NCBI GenBank assembly: GCA_902763615.1
Contig: CACWSX010000028.1
Coordinates: forward strand, 20,516 to 84,515
Direction: 5' to 3'
DNA: 64,000 bases
Source: an uncultured Prevotellaceae bacterium
GTDB taxonomy: Bacteria > Bacteroidota > Bacteroidia > Bacteroidales > Bacteroidaceae
The translations under genes and the position numbers were made by a program. Positions 57,825 through 64,000 of this stretch are shown piece after piece (within the stretch, counting starts at the first letter, position 1; each line of letters starts with the position of its first letter). A model generated the notes under the pieces. That model was given only the letters and a program-made list of their open reading frames with translations, did not search any database and was not told where the DNA came from.

Positions 57825-60626
57825 TTATTTTAATTTTTCTTTCAGGTATTGTCCTGTGTAACTTGCCTCACATTCTGCCACCTTTTCGGGTGTTCCTGCT
57901 ACGACGAGATTACCCCCACGGTCTCCACCGTCTGGTCCTAGATCAATCACGTAATCTGCACATTTTATCACCTCCATATTATGTTCGATAATCAGGATAC
58001 TATGGCCTCTTGAGATCAGGGCCTCAAACGAACTCAACAAGCGCCTGATATCGTGGAAATGCAATCCTGTTGTCGGTTCGTCGAAGATAAAGAGGGTTGG
58101 CTCCTGTTTCTCCTGATTGATGTAATAGGCCAGTTTCACGCGTTGGTTCTCACCCCCAGAGAGGGTAGACGAATTTTGGCCGAGTTTGATATAGCCCAAT
58201 CCTACATCATTCAATGCCTTCAGACGTTTCACAATCGTATTCTGTTGATGAGCAGCGAAGAATTCTATAGCCTCCGTGATGGTCATATTCAGCACGTCAT
58301 CGATGTTCAGCCCCTCGAATTTCACATCTAGGATATCATGTTTGAAACGATGTCCGTGACAAGCTTCACATTCCAGGACGAGGTCTGCCATGAACTGCAT
58401 CTCTACTGTGATAACGCCCGCACCCTTGCATTCGTCGCAACGCCCGCCGTCGGTATTAAAGGAGAAATACTGTGACGTATAGCCCATCTGCTTCGACAAA
58501 GGCTGTTCAGCAAACAATTCGCGGATGGCGTCGTAAGCCTTCACATAGGTGGCGGGGTTGGAACGCGTGCTTTTTCCTATCGGACTCTGATCTACAAACT
58601 CAATGCGCTTGATGGCATTGATATCTCCATCCAAACCTAAATATTCACCTGGCGCGTCACAGACATCACCAATATGCCGTTTCAGGGCAGGGTAGAGGAT
58701 TCCTTTGATCAGGCTCGACTTGCCGCTGCCGGAAACACCCGTTACAACGGTCATCACGTTGAGTGGGATTGTCACGTCGATGCCTCTCAGGTTATTCATC
58801 CTGGCACCCTTGATGTCAATATGCAGGTTCCAGGGCCTCCGGCTCTTTGGTACAGGAATCTCCTCTTGATGAAGCAGGTATTTCACCGTATGGCTCATTG
58901 GCCACTTTTTTACCGAAGCGTCGGTGATAATCGGGCTACCCTCAAACACAATCTCTCCCCCGAGTCTTCCTGCATCTGGTCCTACGTCTATCAGATGATC
59001 CGCAGCTCGCATGATTTCCTCGTCATGTTCCACCACTACCACCGTATTACCCAACGATTGGAGGTCTTTCAGTACGTGTATCAACCTGTCTGTATCTCGC
59101 GAATGCAGGCCTATCGAAGGCTCGTCGAGGATATACAGCGAACCTACAAGACTGCTTCCCAACGAGGTACACAGATTGATACGCTGGCTCTCGCCGCCAC
59201 TGAGCGAATTAGAAAGGCGGTTGAGAGTCAGATAGCCAAGTCCCACATTTAGCAGAAACTGGATACGTGATCGGATCTCTGTCAGTAGCCTTTTGCCTAC
59301 CTCTGCATCATGGTCGTTGAGTTGCAGGTTGTCGAACCATTCCTTGAGCCTGATGACCGGCATTTGTACCAAGTCGGTGATGCTTCTGCCGTCAATCTTC
59401 ACATACTCTGCTTCAGGTTTCAGACGGGTGCCGTGACAGACGGGACAGGTGGTCTTACCTCTATATCTGGCCATCATCACCCGATATTGGATCTTGTATT
59501 GATTGTCCTTCACCATCTCGAAGAACTGGTCGATGCAGGGCTTCTCATTCTTGCCTTTGTCCGAGGGCAGCCCATGCCAGAGCCAGTCTTTCTGCTGACG
59601 CGTCAGGTTCATATAAGGCTCAAAGATCGGGAAGTCATCTGTTGCGGCATGCCTGCAGAACCAGTCCTTCCACTCCTTCATCTTCTCACCGTGCCAGCAT
59701 ACCACACAACCGTCGTAGACGCTGAGGGTGGTGTTGGGAATTACCAATCGTTCGTCGATACCGATTACACTGCCAAAGCCCTGACACTCAGGACATGCAC
59801 CTGCTGGAGAATTAAATGAAAAGAGAATATCCGTAGGTTCTTCGAAAGTAATCCCATCAGCCTCGAAGCGCTGCGAGAAGTCATAGCAAATGTTCGAGGG
59901 GGGAAACATCAGGCGCAGTTCGCCATTACCCTCAAAGAAAGCCGTCTCTGCAGAGTCTATCAATCGGGCGATGGTGTCCTTCGAATCATCCACCGACATA
60001 CGGTCGATCACAAGATAGATCCCGTCTTTTCCATCGAGGCTATCCAAGTTTGCTAGATAATCATCAATCCGGGTGAAATCGCCATTGGCATAGATTCTTG
60101 CATAGCCCTCTAGAATATATGCTTTCAGCTGCTGCTCCAGCGTTCTGCCTTCTGGCACATGGACGGGCGACATCACCACAAATCGTGTGCCCTTCGAGTA
60201 TTCCAGCGTTTTCTGTACAACATCCTCGGTCGAATTCTTCTTTACTTCTTGTCCGCTGATGGGCGAGAAAGTGTGGCCGATTCGGGCAAATAGCATTCGC
60301 AGATAGTCGTAGATCTCGGTCGTCGTACCCACAGTACTACGGGGGTTACGGGCTATGACCTTCTGTTCGATGGCTATCGCGGGTGGAATACCACGAATGA
60401 AATCGCATTCTGGCTTGTTCATGCGGCCGAGAAACTGTCGGGCATAACTCGACAGACTCTCTACATAACGCCGCTGACCTTCGGCATACAGGGTGTCGAA
60501 GGCCAGAGATGATTTACCGGAGCCACTGACTCCGGCAATCACTGTGAATTGGTTTCGGGGGATTTTTACGTCAACATTCTTCAGATTGTTGACCTTCGCC
60601 CCCTTGATTTCAATGTAATCGCTCAT
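57825..60626 (-). CDS. uvrA: excinuclease ABC subunit A
   Basis: 933 residues, normal length. Two ABC modules: Walker A GVSGSGKSSLAFDTLYAEGQ (near 35) and GVSGSGKSSLIKGILYP (near 625), signatures LSGGESQR and LSGGENQR, and zinc-finger Cys pairs in CPECQGFG, CPVCHGTRL, CDECKGAG and CEACHGHRF. It finds bulky DNA damage with UvrB. Its ATG overlaps the stop of the tagaturonate reductase gene (TAATG), an unusual partner. Confidence 0.97.
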   Translation of the reverse strand: MSDYIEIKGAKVNNLKNVDVKIPRNQFTVIAGVSGSGKSSLAFDTLYAEGQRRYVESLSSYARQFLGRMNKPECDFIRGIPPAIAIEQKVIARNPRSTVGTTTEIYDYLRMLFARIGHTFSPISGQEVKKNSTEDVVQKTLEYSKGTRFVVMSPVHVPEGRTLEQQLKAYILEGYARIYANGDFTRIDDYLANLDSLDGKDGIYLVIDRMSVDDSKDTIARLIDSAETAFFEGNGELRLMFPPSNICYDFSQRFEADGITFEEPTDILFSFNSPAGACPECQGFGSVIGIDERLVIPNTTLSVYDGCVVCWHGEKMKEWKDWFCRHAATDDFPIFEPYMNLTRQQKDWLWHGLPSDKGKNEKPCIDQFFEMVKDNQYKIQYRVMMARYRGKTTCPVCHGTRLKPEAEYVKIDGRSITDLVQMPVIRLKEWFDNLQLNDHDAEVGKRLLTEIRSRIQFLLNVGLGYLTLNRLSNSLSGGESQRINLCTSLGSSLVGSLYILDEPSIGLHSRDTDRLIHVLKDLQSLGNTVVVVEHDEEIMRAADHLIDVGPDAGRLGGEIVFEGSPIITDASVKKWPMSHTVKYLLHQEEIPVPKSRRPWNLHIDIKGARMNNLRGIDVTIPLNVMTVVTGVSGSGKSSLIKGILYPALKRHIGDVCDAPGEYLGLDGDINAIKRIEFVDQSPIGKSTRSNPATYVKAYDAIRELFAEQPLSKQMGYTSQYFSFNTDGGRCDECKGAGVITVEMQFMADLVLECEACHGHRFKHDILDVKFEGLNIDDVLNMTITEAIEFFAAHQQNTIVKRLKALNDVGLGYIKLGQNSSTLSGGENQRVKLAYYINQEKQEPTLFIFDEPTTGLHFHDIRRLLSSFEALISRGHSILIIEHNMEVIKCADYVIDLGPDGGDRGGNLVVAGTPEKVAECEASYTGQYLKEKLK

Positions 60627-62065
60627 TAAAGGATTGACTTCACGGCCTCGAGCATACCAACGCTCTGGATGAGGTCGAGATCTTGCTTCACCATGTTGTT
60701 CAGACCGGGGACTTTGTTCAGGTCCTCCTGCCAGATGAACTCAGCAGCAAGCACGCCATCAGCCACCTTCTGCGTATCACCAGTTGCCCATAGGTCGGCG
60801 AGCAATTGCATGATCTTCGGGTCGTCGTTGGGGATGATGTCCGTGCCGTCGGCGCGCTTACCTCCTTTATAATAGGTAATAATAGCGGCCAGACCGAATA
60901 CCAGTCCCTTCGGCAGTTCGCCCTTGCGCTCCAGATAGGTCTTCACACCGGGCAGGTCGCGGGCCTGGAACTTCGGGAACGAATTCAGCATGATGCTCGT
61001 CACCTGATGATCGACATAAGGATTGTCGAAGCGCTCGAGCACGTCGCCGGCAAACTTCTCCAGTTCGTCCATTGGCAGGTCGAGGGTCTGCATCAGCTCG
61101 TCGAACTGCACCTTGTGGATATACTTACCGATCACCTCATGGTTGCAGGCATCGCGCACGATATTCACGCCTGAGAGGAATGCCACAGGGCTCAATACCG
61201 TGTGAGGACCGTTCAGCAGTGTTACCTTACGCTTGTGGTAGGGCTCCTCTGAGGGCACAAACAGTACGTGCAGGCCAGCCTTGTCAGCGGGGAACTCCTG
61301 AGCCACTTCCTTCGGGGCCTCAATCACCCAGAGATGGAAGTTCTCGGCCTGTACCACGAGGTTGTCGCGATACGAGATCTTCTCCTGAATCTCTGCAATC
61401 TCTTTGCGTGGGAAGCCTGGCACGATGCGGTCCACGAGCGTGGCATATACGCCACAGGCCTCTTCGAACCACTTCTTGAAGTCGGCACCAAGATTCCACA
61501 AGTCGATATATTTATAGATACAGTCTTTCAGCACATGACCGTTCAGGAAGATCAGCTCACAGGGGAAGATAATCAGTCCCTTCGACTTGTCACCGTTGAA
61601 TGTCTGATAGCGGCGATAGAGCAATTGCACCAGCTTGCCGGGATAGCTCGAAGCGGGTTTGTCATCGAGTTTGCAATTAGGATCAAAGGCGATACCGGCC
61701 TCGGTGGTGTTCGAGATCACAAAGCGGATCTCTGGCTGGTCAGCCAATGCCATGAAGGCATCATTTTGGCTATAGGGGTTCAGTGCACGGCTGATTACGT
61801 CGATGCGCTCCAAAGTATTCACGGGTTTGCCGTTTTCGCGACCCTGCAGATTCACGTGGTACAGGCAGTCCTGGCCATTCAGCCATTCGGCCATACCCTT
61901 CTCAATAGGCTGCACCACGACGACACTGCCATTAAAGTCGGTCTTCTGGTCCATGTTCCAGATAATCCAATCTACAAATGCGCGGAGGAAGTTGCCTTCT
62001 CCAAACTGAATCACCTTTTCAGGCATCACGCTCTTGGGAGCGAATTGTTTGTTTAGCGGTTTCAT
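60626..62065 (-). CDS. uxaB: tagaturonate reductase
   Basis: 479 residues from ATG 62065 (MKPLNKQFAPKSVMPEKVIQ); an upstream in-frame ATG at 62107 overlaps the promoter. Mannitol dehydrogenase family: FGEGNFLRAFVDWIIWNMD (NAD site), RFVISNTTEAGIAF, and the C-terminal domain with KVTLLNGPHTVLSPVAFLSG containing the catalytic Lys region. It reduces tagaturonate to altronate in galacturonate (pectin) breakdown. It has a full consensus promoter and is followed directly by uvrA. Confidence 0.92.
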   Translation of the reverse strand: MKPLNKQFAPKSVMPEKVIQFGEGNFLRAFVDWIIWNMDQKTDFNGSVVVVQPIEKGMAEWLNGQDCLYHVNLQGRENGKPVNTLERIDVISRALNPYSQNDAFMALADQPEIRFVISNTTEAGIAFDPNCKLDDKPASSYPGKLVQLLYRRYQTFNGDKSKGLIIFPCELIFLNGHVLKDCIYKYIDLWNLGADFKKWFEEACGVYATLVDRIVPGFPRKEIAEIQEKISYRDNLVVQAENFHLWVIEAPKEVAQEFPADKAGLHVLFVPSEEPYHKRKVTLLNGPHTVLSPVAFLSGVNIVRDACNHEVIGKYIHKVQFDELMQTLDLPMDELEKFAGDVLERFDNPYVDHQVTSIMLNSFPKFQARDLPGVKTYLERKGELPKGLVFGLAAIITYYKGGKRADGTDIIPNDDPKIMQLLADLWATGDTQKVADGVLAAEFIWQEDLNKVPGLNNMVKQDLDLIQSVGMLEAVKSIL

Positions 62066-62104
62066 TTTTAAATATTGTTTTAATTTGATTTTTATTTGCG
62101 ACTG

Positions 62105-62136
62105 CAAAGATAGGAATATTCTGCGATACTTCCAAA
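62105..62136 (-). promoter_or_regulatory. promoter for uxaB-uvrA
   Basis: On the minus strand TTTG (62136-62133) and TATCTTTG (62112-62105), 20 bases apart, 40 bases before the uxaB start. Confidence 0.78.
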
Positions 62137-62246
62137 TCTTTAACGTCGTATAACGCTAAAAATCCACGCAAACCTTTGCGTCAATAAGAACAGACGGCTC
62201 TGAAATTTGTTTTTTTGTATCCATGATGAACAAATCATGAGAAAAA

Positions 62247-62278
62247 TTTGGTAGTTTGAAGGAAATACGCTAACTTTG
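62247..62278 (+). promoter_or_regulatory. promoter for the ketopantoate reductase-like gene
   Basis: TTTG (62247-62250) and TAACTTTG (62271-62278) with 20 bases between. The start codon is 88 bases downstream, leaving an A/T-rich leader of about 80 bases. Confidence 0.75.
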
Positions 62279-62365
62279 TCGTTGAATTGAAATTGATAAG
62301 ACAATCATTAATTAGAAGGTATAAACAACCAAATTGCTCCTTAGTGAAAGAATTAAAAAGAACAT

Positions 62366-63280
62366 ATGAAATACGGAATTATTGGCACAGGTGCCATTGG
62401 TGGATATTATGGAGCCAAACTGGCTCATGCAGGACAGGAAGTGCATTTCCTGCTGCGCAGCGACTATGAGTATGTCAGACAGCACGGCCTACAGGTAGAA
62501 TCCTGCGACGGATCATTCCATTTGGCAGATGTCAATGCTTATCAGCATACACAGGACATGCCACAATGCGACGTTGTGCTCATATGTCTGAAATCTGTTA
62601 ACAACAGCAAACTGCAGTCGTTGCTGCCGCCATTGCTTCATGACCATACGCTGGTGGTGCTCATTCAGAACGGCATCGGGGTGGAGGAGGATGTGCAGAA
62701 GATGTTCCCCGGCGCGCAGCTGGCTGCTGGACTGGCCTTTATCTGTTCATCAAAAACTGAGCCGGGCATTGTCAACCATCAGTGTTATGGCAGCATCAAT
62801 CTGGCCAACTACTCCTGCCGTGACGAGTCACAGATGTTGGCCGTCGTCGAAGAGTTCCGTCAGGCTGGCATCGAGACAGGACTTGTGGAATATCATGAGG
62901 CACGATGGAAGAAGGCCGTGTGGAACATGCCGTTCAATGGTATGACGGTAGCCCTACACACACAGACGGATCTGCTGCTGAAAAACAAGTCTACCCGACA
63001 ACTGATCCGTGAACAGATGATGGAGGTCGTCAGTGCTGCCCAGCACCTGGGCGTGAAGAACCTGGATGAAGCTTTTGTTGAAAAGATGATAGAAACCACG
63101 GATGCGATGACGCCCTATTCGCCGTCCATGCGACTGGACTACGACTTCCACCGCACTATGGAAATATACTATCTCTACACCCGCCCCTTGGAGATTGCCC
63201 GCGAGGCAGGTTGCCCCATGCCAAAACTGGAGATGCTGGAGGCAGAACTGCGGTTCCTGGAGACGGATTCTGATATATAG
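62366..63280 (+). CDS. panE: 2-dehydropantoate 2-reductase family protein
   Basis: 304 residues. N-terminal Rossmann domain: MKYGIIGTGAIGGYYGAKLA, then VVLICLKSVNNSKL and VVLIQNGIGVEE. C-terminal helical domain: EARWKKAVWNMPFNGMTVAL with the catalytic Lys and NPFN-type motif, and a late PSMRLDYDFHRTMEIYYL with the ketopantoate-binding Ser region. It reduces ketopantoate to pantoate with NADPH in coenzyme A synthesis. Paralogues with other substrates exist, so the symbol is provisional. Confidence 0.88.
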   Translation: MKYGIIGTGAIGGYYGAKLAHAGQEVHFLLRSDYEYVRQHGLQVESCDGSFHLADVNAYQHTQDMPQCDVVLICLKSVNNSKLQSLLPPLLHDHTLVVLIQNGIGVEEDVQKMFPGAQLAAGLAFICSSKTEPGIVNHQCYGSINLANYSCRDESQMLAVVEEFRQAGIETGLVEYHEARWKKAVWNMPFNGMTVALHTQTDLLLKNKSTRQLIREQMMEVVSAAQHLGVKNLDEAFVEKMIETTDAMTPYSPSMRLDYDFHRTMEIYYLYTRPLEIAREAGCPMPKLEMLEAELRFLETDSDI

Positions 63281-63345
63281 AGGTATTGATGATTTTGGGA
63301 CCAAGTGGAGAATTGTGACTTAGGCAATATTTGACGTACATCATA

Positions 63346-64000
63346 ATGGAAATTATAAGCAAAAACATACTTCCTCGTTTGACTCTAGTGGTGATGGTTA
63401 TCGCCTTGTTCTTGTCAGGATGTGCAGACGACTCCCAAAAACGGGAAAGGCTTCGCAGAGAGGCAGAAGACATGGTCTACGGGGCTTATATGGCCAAGGA
63501 CTACCCGCGTATCATTGCGCTTGTGGATAGTTTTAAACCACTGGGGAGTTTCTCTGAAGGCAAAGCCTGCTACTGGCTGGGCTACGCCTACGACCGCATG
63601 ATGCAGAAACGCATGGCCGAGCTGTATTGGAAGACGGGTATCGCCGCGGTGGAGAACTCTACCGACGATGAGGACGTGCGGGTGTATGCCGGCATTACCA
63701 ACCGTCTGACGGGCCTTTTGAGTACATGGACTGAATTCGAAGCCGCCCTGAAAGTGGCCATACCCGCTACAGAAAGGCTAAAAAGCCTGGGGCGCGACAC
63801 GACCAGCGAATACACCAACATGCTCATCTACATCGGTTGTTGTCAGAGCCGTCTGGGATTGAGTGATGACAAGACCGATAATCGTCTGGAAGAGGCTTAT
63901 TGCGCCCATCTGAACAACATCAATAATCATCCTGATGCGATCAACTACCGCGATGCTATCGTGGGCGTGATTAACATCAGCTACAACTATCTGGAAATAG
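63346..64000 (+). CDS. lipoprotein with helical repeats, N-terminal part (runs off the window)
   Basis: The frame opens at ATG 63346 and is still open at the window end (218 residues seen). A hydrophobic signal ends with the lipobox LFLSGC (Cys at about 26). The remainder is helical (AYMAKDYPRIIALVDSFK, ACYWLGYAYDRMMQKRMAELYWKTGI, EEAYCAHLNNINNHPDAI) and resembles the TPR-like sensor part of Bacteroidetes lipoproteins or of TPR-containing histidine kinases. Which it is depends on the missing C-terminus. Confidence 0.7.
   Translation, partial: MEIISKNILPRLTLVVMVIALFLSGCADDSQKRERLRREAEDMVYGAYMAKDYPRIIALVDSFKPLGSFSEGKACYWLGYAYDRMMQKRMAELYWKTGIAAVENSTDDEDVRVYAGITNRLTGLLSTWTEFEAALKVAIPATERLKSLGRDTTSEYTNMLIYIGCCQSRLGLSDDKTDNRLEEAYCAHLNNINNHPDAINYRDAIVGVINISYNYLEI

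Overview
The window comes from a chromosome of a gut or rumen Bacteroidales, most probably Prevotella in the broad sense. The evidence is the recurring Bacteroidetes promoter pattern (TTTG, about 20 bases, TAnnTTTG), start codons without Shine-Dalgarno sites, a TonB-dependent receptor with a carboxypeptidase-like N-terminus, the Bat (aerotolerance) operon, the order L28-L33-DUF4295-FtsY-RimO, the HU/LysM membrane protein and a short RpoD without region 1.1. No rRNA, tRNA or CRISPR array was seen.

Layout. 1-3.2 kb: end of a TPR protein facing the methylmalonyl-CoA cluster (mce, mmdA, a small subunit-like gene, biotin carrier). 3.3-9.7 kb: a TonB-dependent receptor diverging from a 1285-residue fusion of a GH9 endoglucanase-like protein with a 5'-nucleotidase. 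9.7-11.2 kb: ECF sigma factor, membrane anti-sigma candidate and Spy-like periplasmic protein. 11.3-18.4 kb: housekeeping genes (map, tsaD, cinA C-terminal domain, rpmB, rpmG, a truncated DUF4295 gene, ftsY, rimO, two HU genes). 18.4-28.8 kb: moxR-DUF58-bat operon in which BatB is fused to BatC and BatD to BatE, then a PAP2 phosphatase and queA. 28.8-33.3 kb: trmH-type methyltransferase, prmA (carrying an in-frame palindromic repeat) and two exported proteins.

33.3-42.2 kb is the accessory part. It has long gene-poor stretches with palindromes and candidate structured RNAs, followed by an AT-richer island: a Sau3AI/MutH-type restriction endonuclease, its C5 methyltransferase with an extra C-terminal domain, an HNH nuclease, small genes, a deoxyribosyltransferase remnant, a Vsr repair nuclease and a Nudix hydrolase. 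The restriction gene is directly preceded by a strong hairpin terminator inside a highly paired leader, and no promoter is visible between them, so the operon may be controlled by attenuation.

42.2-64 kb returns to core genes: exported flavodoxin, carboxylesterase, metallo-beta-lactamase-fold hydrolase, rsmG, a DUF3298-type lipoprotein, HAD phosphatase, MFS transporter, an AddAB-like helicase-nuclease pair, DUF5686 outer membrane protein, rpoD, uvrA, tagaturonate reductase, a ketopantoate-reductase-like protein and the start of a lipoprotein that runs off the window.

All family calls come from reading motifs and translations. No database search was possible.
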